Source: Rhodoplanes azumiensis (GTDB lineage: Bacteria; Pseudomonadota; Alphaproteobacteria; Rhizobiales; Xanthobacteraceae). From it: a stretch of DNA of 64,000 bases. Below the pieces are notes generated by a model. The model did no database searches, had not been told where the DNA came from, and worked only from the letters and a program-made list of their open reading frames with translations. The position numbers were made by a program, and so were the translations under genes. Location of the stretch: positions 56,894-120,893 of the forward strand of contig NZ_JBHUIW010000020.1 in the NCBI RefSeq assembly GCF_042682915.1, written 5' to 3'. Below are positions 41,498 through 49,907 of this stretch, piece by piece; position 1 is the stretch's first letter; each line of letters opens with the position of its first letter.

Positions 41498-42598
41498 ATG
41501 GACGATCGTACTGTCATCATCCCCACCGATCTCGCCTCGAGCGTCGCGCCCGGCGTCGGCGGCATCGTTCGCAACGACTGGACGCGGGCCGAGATTCGCG
41601 CGCTCTTCGACCTGCCGTTCCCCAGCCTGATGTTCGAGGCGCAGCGGGTGCACCGGCAGAATTTCGACCCGCACGAGATCCAGGTCTCGTCGCTCCTGTC
41701 GATCAAGACCGGCGGCTGCCCGGAAGATTGCGGCTACTGCCCGCAGAGCGCCCGCCACAAGGACAAGCTCCCGGCCGAGAAGCTGATGGAGGTCGAGAAG
41801 GTGCTGGCCGAGGCGCGCCGCGCCAAGGCGGCCGGCTCGACGCGGTTCTGCATGGGCGCCGCCTGGCGCAGCCCCAAGGACCGCGACCTCGACGTCGTCT
41901 GCGCCATGGTCGAAGGCGTCAAGGAGCTCGGCATGGAGACCTGCATGACGCTCGGCATGCTGTCTCCCGAGCAGGCGCTCCGCCTCAAGGAGTCGGGCCT
42001 CGACTACTACAACCACAACATCGACACCTCGCCGGAGTTCTACGGCAACATCATCACCACCCGCACGTTCCAGGATCGCCTCGACACGCTGGCGGCGGTG
42101 CGCGAGGCCGGCATCAACGTCTGCTCGGGCGGCATCGTCGGCATGGGCGAGGCGCGCGAGGACCGGGTCGGCATGATCCACTCGCTCGCCACCATGCCGG
42201 AGCATCCGCAGTCGGTGCCGATCAACATGCTGGTGAAGGTGAAGGGCACGCCGCTGGAGGACGAGAAGGACTTCGACGCCTTCGAGTTCGTCCGCACCAT
42301 CGCGGTCGCTCGCATCGTCATGCCGAAGTCGTTCGTGCGCCTCTCGGCCGGTCGCGAGAAGATGAGCGAGGAGATCCAGGCGCTTTGTTTCCTCGCCGGC
42401 GCCAACTCGATCTTCTACGGCCCGAAGCTGCTGACCACGCCGAACCCCGGCCCCGATCACGACCTCGCGTTGCTGGCCAAGCTCGGCATGAGCCCGATGG
42501 GCGGCCTTTCGGCGGACGCCGAGGCGTCCGAGGCGGAAGCCGAGGCCTGCGGCTGCGGCGACGCGCCGATGCTGACCGGGCGGGCCTGCCACGGCTGA
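41498..42598 (+). CDS. bioB: Biotin synthase BioB (radical SAM)
   Basis: This enzyme converts dethiobiotin into biotin. It has 366 residues, with the radical SAM cluster motif GGCPEDCGYCPQS (CxxxCxxC, about residue 74). ITTRTFQDRLDTLAAVREAG, NVCSGGIVGMGE and ANSIFYGPKLLTTPN are BioB hallmarks. The C-terminus AEACGCGDAPMLTGRACHG is Cys-rich. Its place at the end of the mad set fits the extra biotin demand of MadF. Biotin synthesis genes bioF and bioD are not in the window. Confidence 0.95.
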   Translation: MDDRTVIIPTDLASSVAPGVGGIVRNDWTRAEIRALFDLPFPSLMFEAQRVHRQNFDPHEIQVSSLLSIKTGGCPEDCGYCPQSARHKDKLPAEKLMEVEKVLAEARRAKAAGSTRFCMGAAWRSPKDRDLDVVCAMVEGVKELGMETCMTLGMLSPEQALRLKESGLDYYNHNIDTSPEFYGNIITTRTFQDRLDTLAAVREAGINVCSGGIVGMGEAREDRVGMIHSLATMPEHPQSVPINMLVKVKGTPLEDEKDFDAFEFVRTIAVARIVMPKSFVRLSAGREKMSEEIQALCFLAGANSIFYGPKLLTTPNPGPDHDLALLAKLGMSPMGGLSADAEASEAEAEACGCGDAPMLTGRACHG

Positions 42599-42629
42599 GG
42601 CGAGCGAACCGGCTGCGGGAGAGTACACG

Positions 42630-43628
42630 ATGGACGCGAGATCGCTGCTGACGCGGCGCACCGTGACGGCGGGTGGCCTGGCGGCCGCCGCCGCCGGCAT
42701 CGTCGCCGCGACGGTGAGGGCGAGCGGCCCGACCACCTGGCCGGACCGGCCCGTCCACGTCATCGTGCCCTATCCGGCGGGCGGTTCGGTCGATCTCCTC
42801 ACCCGCATCGTCGCGGAGCGGCTGGAGGCGCGCTTCGGCCAGACCTTCGTGATCGAGAATCGGCCGGGTGCCGCCGGCAACATCGGCGTCGCCGCCATGG
42901 TGGCGAGCCGGCCGGACGGCTACACGATCGCGGCCGCGACGGTCGGCCACTTCGCCATCAACCCGTTCATCGACGGCCCGGCGGCCGCCGATCCGGACCG
43001 CGACTTCGCGCCCGTGTCGCTGATCTACGAGCTGCCCAACGCGCTGGTGATCCCGGCCCGCGTGCCGGCCACCACGGTGGCCGCGTTCGTCGCCTGGGCG
43101 AAGCAGCAGGGCAAGCTCGCCTTCGGGAGCTCCGGGGTGGGCACCTCGACGCATCTGTTCCCGACCCTGTTCGCGGCCCGCACCGGGATCGACGCCACGC
43201 ACGTGCCGTTCCGCGGCGCCGCCCAGACGATTCCCGCGATGCTGTCCGGCGACGTCGCCTTCGCCATCGACAATCTCACGTCCTACATGGCGTATATCGA
43301 GAGCGGACAGATCCGCCCGCTCGCCCTCACCGGCACGCAGCGCTGGCCGGCCTTGCCCGACGTTCCCACCATGGCCGAGGCCGGCATGCGGGACTTCGAC
43401 ATGACGTCCTGGGCGGCTTTCGCCGTCCCGGCCGGCACGCCGCGTGCGGTCGTCGACCGGCTCGCCGAGGCGATGCGCGACATCGCCGCCGACGAGACGG
43501 TGCGCCGCCGCTTCGCGATCGTCGGGGCGCGCGCCCTCTCGTCGACGCCCGAGCAGGTGGCCGCGCGGGCCGCCCGCGAGCGGCCGATCTGGAAGGAGAC
43601 GGTCCGGCTCGCCGGGCTGGCGGGCTGA
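42630..43628 (+). CDS. Bug/TctC-family periplasmic substrate-binding protein (no TctAB partner nearby)
   Basis: This 332-residue receptor has a twin-arginine-like signal (SLLTRRTVTAGGLAAAAAGI). Bug blocks VHVIVPYPAGGSVDLLTRIV and FVIENRPGAAGNIGVAAMV follow, with a standard ending. No tctA or tctB adjoins it, though the tctCBA set at 24069 could serve. Its place between bioB and the AEC permease suggests it senses or imports malonate or a related acid, as in some two-component sensor partnerships; this is inference. Confidence 0.9.
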   Translation: MDARSLLTRRTVTAGGLAAAAAGIVAATVRASGPTTWPDRPVHVIVPYPAGGSVDLLTRIVAERLEARFGQTFVIENRPGAAGNIGVAAMVASRPDGYTIAAATVGHFAINPFIDGPAAADPDRDFAPVSLIYELPNALVIPARVPATTVAAFVAWAKQQGKLAFGSSGVGTSTHLFPTLFAARTGIDATHVPFRGAAQTIPAMLSGDVAFAIDNLTSYMAYIESGQIRPLALTGTQRWPALPDVPTMAEAGMRDFDMTSWAAFAVPAGTPRAVVDRLAEAMRDIAADETVRRRFAIVGARALSSTPEQVAARAARERPIWKETVRLAGLAG

Positions 43629-43671
43629 ACCACCCGCCTGCGCCCGGCCGACCCCCGGCCGACCATCGATC

Positions 43672-44655
43672 ATGGACATCTTCGAATCTCTGAGCGGCGT
43701 GTTCAGCTGCATGCTGATGATCGCGCTCGGCACTTGGCTCACGCATCGCGGCTGGTTCGACGAGGCGACCGGGCGGCTGTTCTCGCGGCTCGCCATGACC
43801 GTCGCGATCCCGTGCTACATGATCGTCAGCATGACGAAGTCCTACACGCGGCAGGATCTCGTGCAGGCCGGCACGGCCGCGGCCGTGCCGCTCGTCGTGA
43901 TGCTCACGGTCTGGGCGATCGGCGTTTCGGTGTCGTATCTGGCGCGGGTGCCGGCGCAGCGCCGTGGCGCCTTCCAGGCGATGTTCTTCGTCTCCAACAG
44001 CGGCTTCATCGGCTTTCCGGTGAACGTCGCGCTGTTCGGCGAGGCGGCGCTGCCCTACGCCGTGATCTACTATCTCGTGCAGACGCTGCTGTTCTGGACG
44101 ATCGGCGTCCATGGGCTGAGCCTCGACGGACCGCGCTTCGCGGCGCAGCGTGACGGCTCGATGGTCGTGGTGCCGCGACCGGCTTTCGGGCTCTCGACTC
44201 TGCGCAACGTCGTGACGCCGCCGCTGATCGGTTCGGTGCTCGCCGTCGTGCTGATCCTCGGTGGCATCAAGCTGCCGACCTTCCTGTCGAGCACGCTCGG
44301 CTATCTCGGCGGCATGACGACGCCGCTCGCCATGCTGTTCCTCGGCATCGCCATCTACGTGTCGAATCTGAGGTCGGTGCGGATGAGCCGCGACATGTGG
44401 ATCCTGGTCGCGGCCCGCTTCCTGATCGCGCCGGCCGTCGTGCTCCTGGTCACGTCGCTGATCGAGGTGCCGGATCTGATGCGCAAAGTCTACGTCATCG
44501 AGGCCGCCATGCCGGTGATGACGCAGGTGTCGATCGCGGCGCGCGCCTACAACGCCGACGCCGGCTACATCGCGGTGATGACCGGGCTCACCACCGTGAT
44601 GGGCCTGTTCACGATTCCCGCCTATTTCCTGTTGCTGCAGTTCGGCGTCCTGTGA
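43672..44655 (+). CDS. AEC family transporter (MdcF-like malonate permease)
   Basis: This 327-residue inner-membrane carrier has about ten hydrophobic segments. FFVSNSGFIGFPVNVALFGE is the hallmark N-x-G-F-x-G-F-P of the auxin efflux carrier family, where MdcF belongs. IPCYMIVSMTKSYTRQDLVQ and TIGVHGLSLDGPRF flank. It starts at ATG 43672; an upstream frame from 43444 overlaps the previous gene. Since the MadLM carrier is present too, it may be a second malonate or acetate route. It lies 14 bases before bioA. Confidence 0.88.
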   Translation: MDIFESLSGVFSCMLMIALGTWLTHRGWFDEATGRLFSRLAMTVAIPCYMIVSMTKSYTRQDLVQAGTAAAVPLVVMLTVWAIGVSVSYLARVPAQRRGAFQAMFFVSNSGFIGFPVNVALFGEAALPYAVIYYLVQTLLFWTIGVHGLSLDGPRFAAQRDGSMVVVPRPAFGLSTLRNVVTPPLIGSVLAVVLILGGIKLPTFLSSTLGYLGGMTTPLAMLFLGIAIYVSNLRSVRMSRDMWILVAARFLIAPAVVLLVTSLIEVPDLMRKVYVIEAAMPVMTQVSIAARAYNADAGYIAVMTGLTTVMGLFTIPAYFLLLQFGVL

Positions 44656-44669
44656 CGCGGAGAACGACG

Positions 44670-45998
44670 ATGTCACGACGAACCGCCACGCTTCGCCGCC
44701 CGCGCTGGACCGGTCTCGCTTCGGTGCCGGAGAGCGCGCAGGCCGCGCCCGCCTGGCATGCGGACGGGCTCGCCCATGTCTGGCTGCCTTATGCGCAGAT
44801 GAAGACGGCGGCGCCGCCGCTGCCGGTCGCGGCGACCCGTGGCAGCCGCATCGTGCTCGCCGACGGGCGCGAGCTGGTCGACGGCGTGGCGTCGTGGTGG
44901 ACGGCCTGCCACGGCTACAATCACCCGCACATCGCCGCGGCGGTGGCGCGTCAGCTCGCCACCATGCCGCACGTGATGCTCGGCGGCCTGCTGCACGAGC
45001 CGGCGGCGCGCCTCGCGACCCGGCTGGCGGCGCTGCTGCCCGGCGATCTCGATCGCGTCTTCTTCACCGACTCCGGCTCGGTCGCCGTCGAGGTCGCGAT
45101 GAAGATGGCGGTGCAGTACTGGATCAACAGCGGCGTGCGCGGCCGGACGAAGTTCGTCGCGTTCCGGGGCGGCTATCACGGCGACACCACCGGCACGATG
45201 GCGGTGTGCGATCCCGACGAGGGCATGCACCGGCTGTTCCACGGGCTGCTGCCGGAGCAGTTCATCGCCGACCTGCCGTGCGACGACGAGAGCACGGCGG
45301 CGCTCGACCGCCTGCTGGGTGAACGAGCCGACGAGGTTGCCGGCATCATCGTCGAGCCCTTGGTGCAGGGCGCGGGCGGCATGCTGTTCCACGACGCGGC
45401 GGTGCTGCAGCGGCTGCGCGCCGCGGCGGACAAGCACGGCACGCTCCTGATCTTCGACGAGGTGTTCACCGGCTTCGGCCGCACCGGGACGATGTTCGCC
45501 TGCGCGCAGGCCGGTGTGGTGCCCGACATCCTCACGTTGTCGAAGGCGCTCACCGGCGGCACGATGCCGCTCGCCGCGACGGTCGCGTCGCGTCGCGTGT
45601 TCGAGGCCTTCTGGTCCGACGATCCGATGCACGCGCTGATGCACGGGCCGACCTTCATGGGCAACCCACTCGCCTGCGCGGCCGCCAACGCGTCGCTGGA
45701 TCTGTTCGCGCGCGAGCCGCGGCTCGCCCAGGTGGCGGCGATCGCGGCGCAGTTGACCGAGCAGCTCGCGCCGTGCCGCGATCTGCCGGGTGTCGTCGAC
45801 GTGCGGGTGCGCGGCGCCATCGGCGCCGTCGAGCTCGAGACGATCGACATCCCGGCCCTCAAGGCACGCTTCGTCGAGGCCGGGGTCTATGTCCGGCCGT
45901 TCGGCAGGATCGTCTACCTGACGCCGGCCTTCACGATCGGCGAGGCCGATCTGGCGCGTCTCACCGGCGCGATCGTCCGGGTGCTGGGCACGCGCTGA
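44670..45998 (+). CDS. bioA: Adenosylmethionine--8-amino-7-oxononanoate aminotransferase BioA
   Basis: This PLP enzyme makes 7,8-diaminononanoate in biotin synthesis. It has 442 residues. VWLPYAQMK, SWWTACHGYNHPHIAAAVAR, FTDSGSVAVEVAMKMA, IIVEPLVQGAGGM, LIFDEVFTGFGRTGTMFAC and the PLP-lysine motif ILTLSKALTGG are present. The WLPY.QMK and SWW.A.HGYNHP sequences separate BioA from other class III aminotransferases. The N-terminal 20 residues, rich in Arg and Thr, are not conserved. Together with bioB and the biotin ligase it ties this locus to biotin supply. Confidence 0.94.
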   Translation: MSRRTATLRRPRWTGLASVPESAQAAPAWHADGLAHVWLPYAQMKTAAPPLPVAATRGSRIVLADGRELVDGVASWWTACHGYNHPHIAAAVARQLATMPHVMLGGLLHEPAARLATRLAALLPGDLDRVFFTDSGSVAVEVAMKMAVQYWINSGVRGRTKFVAFRGGYHGDTTGTMAVCDPDEGMHRLFHGLLPEQFIADLPCDDESTAALDRLLGERADEVAGIIVEPLVQGAGGMLFHDAAVLQRLRAAADKHGTLLIFDEVFTGFGRTGTMFACAQAGVVPDILTLSKALTGGTMPLAATVASRRVFEAFWSDDPMHALMHGPTFMGNPLACAAANASLDLFAREPRLAQVAAIAAQLTEQLAPCRDLPGVVDVRVRGAIGAVELETIDIPALKARFVEAGVYVRPFGRIVYLTPAFTIGEADLARLTGAIVRVLGTR

Positions 45999-46017
45999 CT
46001 CCGGCGCGGCGCCGTGC

Positions 46018-46824
46018 TCACGCGCCCGCTGTCGTGAGAAAACGCTCGACCATCGATCGGTAGCCGGCGCCGAACAGGCGCAGATGCACGAGCGCCGGCC
46101 ACAGGCTGTAGATCGCCAGCCGCTCGTCGTGGCCGGGCGCGAGGTCGCCGTAGGCGTCGAAGAAGGCGCGGCTCGGCCGGCCGAACAGGCTCAACATCGC
46201 GATGTCGACCTCGCCGTGGCCGTGATAGCAGGCCGGGTCGATCAATCCAGTGATGCGGCCGCCGTCGGCCAGCACGTTGCCGGTCCACAGATCGCCGTGC
46301 AGCAACGATGCGGGTGGGTGCGCCGGAAGCCGGTTCTTCAGATCCGCGGCAAGCGATTCGATGCGGTGGGCGAGGGCGGCCGGGACGTGCGGGACGTTCA
46401 CCAGAAGCCGCCGCTCGCCCCAGAAGGTCGGCCAGTCGTCGGCGAAGGCGTTGACGATGGCGACCGGGCCGAAGGCGTAATCCTCCGGCCAGCCGTAGCG
46501 CGCGCCCGTGGTGGCGTGCAGACGGGCGAGGAGGCGGCCGAGATCGCCCCAGGCCTGCTCGACGCCGCCGCCGGCCGGCAGCACCTCGATCACCAGCGCG
46601 GCGTCGCTGACCGCCAGCACGGCCGGGGCCGGCGCGCCGGCCGCCGCGATCGCCTGCAGCATGGACGCCTCGGTGCGCGGTGCCGGTCCGGACTTGACGA
46701 GGGCCGTGCGGCCGTCGGCGAGCCGGATGCGGACGATCTCGGAGAGGTCGCCGCCGCCGAGCGGCCGTGTCTCGACCAGGCGGCCGCCGAGCAGGGCCGC
46801 GCCGGTGGCGGCGAGCACGCTCAT
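46018..46824 (-). CDS. Fructosamine/ketosamine-3-kinase family protein
   Basis: This 268-residue kinase belongs to the protein-kinase-like fold. LVKSGPAPRTEASMLQAIAA holds the ATP-binding lysine and ASLLHGDLWTGNVLADGGRI the catalytic HGDLW motif; LIDPACYHGHGEVDIAMLSL carries the DPA metal motif and GHxExDxAM. These are the marks of fructosamine kinases that remove sugar adducts from proteins. Its start overlaps the stop of the phosphatase gene (ATGA at 46821), so the two are probably coupled. Confidence 0.92.
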   Translation of the reverse strand: MSVLAATGAALLGGRLVETRPLGGGDLSEIVRIRLADGRTALVKSGPAPRTEASMLQAIAAAGAPAPAVLAVSDAALVIEVLPAGGGVEQAWGDLGRLLARLHATTGARYGWPEDYAFGPVAIVNAFADDWPTFWGERRLLVNVPHVPAALAHRIESLAADLKNRLPAHPPASLLHGDLWTGNVLADGGRITGLIDPACYHGHGEVDIAMLSLFGRPSRAFFDAYGDLAPGHDERLAIYSLWPALVHLRLFGAGYRSMVERFLTTAGA

Positions 46825-47300
46825 CCGCCGACGATCCGGCGGGCGAGGGCCGCGGCACCGCTGGTCACGTCGGCCCAGGTGGTCTCGAAGCCGTCGTCGC
46901 CGCCGTAATACGGATCGGCGACGCTCTCTCCGGCGCGGCCGTCGACATAGTCGAGCAGCAGCGCCACCTCGGCCGCGGCATCGCGCGGGCGAAGGCGCCG
47001 GAGCGTGACCAGCACGGATTCGTCGAGTGCGACAACATGGGTGAACCGGGAAAAATCCTCGCGGGTGACCTGCCGCGCCCGGCACCGGCCGATGTCGACA
47101 CCATAGCGGCGCGCCACCGCCTGGGCGCGCCGGTCGGGCGGCTCGCCGACATGCCAGCTCCCGGTCCCGGCCGAATCGATCTCCACATCGAGCCCGAGGC
47201 GGGCGGCCTCGACCCGGAAGGCCGCTTCGGCGAGCGGGGAGCGACAGATGTTGCCGAGGCAGACGAACAGGACGGCGGGCTTTTGCGGCTGCGGCGACAC
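46821..47300 (-). CDS. Low molecular weight protein-tyrosine phosphatase
   Basis: This is a 159-residue phosphatase with GTG start (complement of 47298-47300). VLFVCLGNICRSPLAEAAF contains the catalytic CxxxxxR loop, and VADPYYGGDDGFE the catalytic Asp (ADPY). Length and order match LMW-PTP. A longer frame from 47426 reads through non-conserved Arg-rich sequence and is rejected. A kinase (sugar) downstream in the same transcript is the often-seen pairing of LMW-PTP and fructosamine kinase genes. Confidence 0.92.
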   Translation of the reverse strand: MSPQPQKPAVLFVCLGNICRSPLAEAAFRVEAARLGLDVEIDSAGTGSWHVGEPPDRRAQAVARRYGVDIGRCRARQVTREDFSRFTHVVALDESVLVTLRRLRPRDAAAEVALLLDYVDGRAGESVADPYYGGDDGFETTWADVTSGAAALARRIVGG

Positions 47301-47478
47301 GGGATGGCCTTCGATGCGGTTCGACGGTGCCACTATGCCGCGCCGTCGGCGCGCCGCAAGCTGCGCTCTCCGGTTGTGTCGAGTTGTGCCGCGCCGCCTC
47401 GCGGCGCCCGCAGCGGGTCCGTACACCCGTGAGGAGCGCCGTTGTATCCGGCGCGTCCGGAACCGACGACCCGAACGC

Positions 47479-47682
47479 TCAGCTCCGCGCGGCGCGCTTC
47501 GCCTCGCCCGTGCCCATCACGACCTCGGTCGCCACCTCGTCGATGCTGAAGCAGCGGAAGCAGTCGTACATGATGCGGGTTCCGAGATCGCGGGTGTAGC
47601 CCTGGCCGATCTTCTTGCCGCACACGCTGCAGTCGAGCTCGGCGCGCGGCTCCCGGTCGTTCACGATGATGGCAGTCAGCAT
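47479..47682 (-). CDS. Small zinc-ribbon-like protein
   Basis: This 67-residue protein is not recognised by name. Two CxxC pairs, CSVCGKK and CFRC, sit in a short sequence (LDCSVCGKKIGQGYTRDLGT, then IMYDCFRCF), consistent with one zinc-ribbon or knuckle. The natural start is MLTAIIVNDREP (complement of 47680-47682), with GGAGAC upstream on this strand. A longer frame to 47967 is not supported. The adjacent 47683-48008 holds no gene apart from the UbiD ribosome site region. Confidence 0.65.
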   Translation of the reverse strand: MLTAIIVNDREPRAELDCSVCGKKIGQGYTRDLGTRIMYDCFRCFSIDEVATEVVMGTGEAKRAARS

Positions 47683-48008
47683 CGGGGGTCTCCTGGTGTC
47701 TTTCCGACAGCTATGCAAGTTCCACGCAAGCGCATCCGGGGCCATCTGACGGGCCGGTATGCGTTTCGGGCTCCACAGCATCGGCGGGCGGTGGTGCGGG
47801 TGTCGTCCTCCCTGAGCCTTGTCGAACGGTCGCGGTCGGTGCCGAGGCCGACGCCGATCGCCTCTTGCACGCTCAGTCTCCGACGACTTGCCTAACAACC
47901 GGTTTTCATCCGAACCGGCGTGCGGCTTCGCCGGGCGAGACGCGCGTGCAAGCGCGCCCGTCTCCATGTAAGAGAGTCGCCTCGGTGACCTAACCCGCGG
48001 ATATCACG
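47683..48008. other. Intergenic region before the UbiD gene with a hairpin
   Basis: No gene is seen. GAGACG-CGCG (47937-47946) pairs with CGCG-(CC)-CGTCTC (47953-47964) around TGCAAG; the hairpin would lie in the leader about 45 bases before the UbiD start. Confidence 0.4.
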
Positions 48009-49358
48009 ATGCAGAGCCTCGCCGACTTCCTGAACGCGCTTCCCGACAGCGAAAAGCTCGTGATCAGCACCCCGACCGACCTCGATTTCCTGCCGACCGC
48101 GCTGGTGCTGGAGCTCGAGGCGCAGAAGCGTGCGCCGGTCGTGATCATCGAGCGGCCGGAGGGGTTTTCGGGGCCGGTGGTGTCGAACCTGTTCGCCGAC
48201 CGTGCGCGCATCGCCCGCATGGCCGGGGCGTCCCCGACCGGCTTCGCCCAGGCCTGGACCGAGGCGATGGCGGGCCTCGTGCCGGCGGTCGTGACGTCGG
48301 GACCGGCGCCCGTGCACGACGTGGTCGCGCTCGGCAACGAGGCGGACGCCGCGACGCTGCCGATCTCGCGCCACTTTCAGGCGGATGCGGGACGCTACAT
48401 CGGCTCCGGCATCCTGGTCTGCAAGGATCCCGATACCGGCGTGCGCAATCTCAGCTTCCAGCGCATGCAGCTCAAGGGGCCGCGGAAGTTCGGCGTCAGC
48501 CTGCATTCGCGCGGCCACATCTGGGATCATCTGCAGCGCTGCGAGGCGCGCGGCGAGAATCTCGAGGTCGCGGTCGTGATCGGGTGTCATCCGGCCATCT
48601 ACATCGCGGCCGGCGCCAAGGTCGCCATGGAGGTCGACGAGTTCGCGGTCGCCGGCGCGCTGATGAAGCAGCCGGTCGAGCTGGTGAAGTGCAGAACCAT
48701 CGACGTCGAGGTGCCGGCGAACGCCGAATACGTGATCGAGGGCGAGATCCTCGCCGGCGTGCACGAGGACGAAGGGCCCTACGGCGAATACACCGGCTAC
48801 TCGACCTATCGGTCGACCCGCAACGTGTTCCAGGTGAAGGCGATCACGCACCGGGCGAAGCCGATCTTCCTCGACATCATCCCGGGCTACTCGGCCGAGC
48901 ATCTGCTGCTCAGCCGCTGCACCCGCGAGGCGCATGTGTTCCACCGACTCAAGGAGATGGTGCCGACCCTGAAGGCGCTGAACTATCCGAAGTCCGGCAC
49001 GCATTTCCACGCCTTCATGTCGTTCAAGAAGACGGCGGAGGGCCAGGCGCGGCAGGCCCTGATGCTACTGATGGGGCTCGACAGCTACATCAAGCTCGCC
49101 GTTGCCGTGGACGACGACATCGACGTCTTCGACGAGACCGAGGTGATGTGGGCACTCGCCACCCGGTTCCAGGCCGACACCGACATGTTCATGGTGCCGA
49201 AGGTGTTCTGCAATCGGCTCGACCCGTCCTCGGTCGAAGGCATGTCGGCGAAGCTCGCGCTCGACGCGACGCGGCCGATGAATTTCGAGGGCGAGCGCAC
49301 CAGCCTGCCGCAGAGCGCGCTCGACTGGGCCCGCGACGTGATCGCCAAGACGCGCTGA
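48009..49358 (+). CDS. UbiD-family decarboxylase (prenylated-FMN dependent)
   Basis: This 449-residue enzyme is a reversible non-oxidative decarboxylase for aromatic or unsaturated acids. Family features include NLSFQRMQLKGPRKFGVSLH, HIWDHLQRCEARGENLEVAV with IGCHPAIYIAAGA, and the catalytic EGPYGEYTGYSTYRSTRNVF (Glu acting as acid/base). RPMNFEGERTSLPQSALDWA near the C-terminus is also typical. The prFMN-making partner UbiX is not encoded in the window. The substrate is unknown. ATG 48009 follows GATATCACG, with no strong ribosome site. Confidence 0.92.
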   Translation: MQSLADFLNALPDSEKLVISTPTDLDFLPTALVLELEAQKRAPVVIIERPEGFSGPVVSNLFADRARIARMAGASPTGFAQAWTEAMAGLVPAVVTSGPAPVHDVVALGNEADAATLPISRHFQADAGRYIGSGILVCKDPDTGVRNLSFQRMQLKGPRKFGVSLHSRGHIWDHLQRCEARGENLEVAVVIGCHPAIYIAAGAKVAMEVDEFAVAGALMKQPVELVKCRTIDVEVPANAEYVIEGEILAGVHEDEGPYGEYTGYSTYRSTRNVFQVKAITHRAKPIFLDIIPGYSAEHLLLSRCTREAHVFHRLKEMVPTLKALNYPKSGTHFHAFMSFKKTAEGQARQALMLLMGLDSYIKLAVAVDDDIDVFDETEVMWALATRFQADTDMFMVPKVFCNRLDPSSVEGMSAKLALDATRPMNFEGERTSLPQSALDWARDVIAKTR

Positions 49359-49907
49359 CCAGCCGCCACGCTGATCACGTCCGGGATTCCGGCAATTCGT
49401 CCACGCGGCCTGACGGAATTTCGGATTTCGACCTCGGCCGAGGTGGAGACCGCGGCGCGTGATGGCGGCTATGCAGACGCACCCGCGGTCTTCCGCTCGA
49501 CTTGTCGGGCGGAGCCGAGCCCTCGCCGATAATCGCCTCGATCCAACCGGGCGAAGCCGCGGATCGCACGGATTTTCGGGCGCTTCCGCGACCCCGTCAC
49601 GACCATGTCACGTCGCGTCGGCTGTCGGAATCGTCCTGATCAGGACTATGATCACGGCCGAGCCGTGGCGATCCTCTGCCCGAAACTCATATCCGCGACG
49701 AGCCGCGGAGAGTTGACACGGCGCGGCCGCGGCGCGACGTACACGCGTGTCGCCGCGATTCCACGCTTGATCCGCGGCACGGCAATCGGTGCCGGTCCGT
49801 CCGCGGCAGGTGTCGCGGAATCTGCCGCGCCGGCTCACGGTCGGGCAAGCCTGCGTCGGCCGTGACGCACCCCCACCAAGGCGAGACGCGAGCGGGCAGG
49901 AGGCATC
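49359..49907. other. Intergenic region between UbiD and malic enzyme genes
   Basis: No gene is seen. Two perfect palindromes stand out: CCTCGGCCGAGG (49432-49443) and GTCCTGATCAGGAC (49633-49646). TTGACA at 49713-49718 has no good -10 partner. The right end has GAGCGGGCAGGAGG before ATG 49908. Confidence 0.55.
49633..49646. promoter_or_regulatory. 14-base perfect palindrome upstream of the malic enzyme gene
   Basis: GTCCTGATCAGGAC equals its own complement and lies 262 bases upstream of ATG 49908. It could be an operator; no regulator gene is adjacent. Confidence 0.3.
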
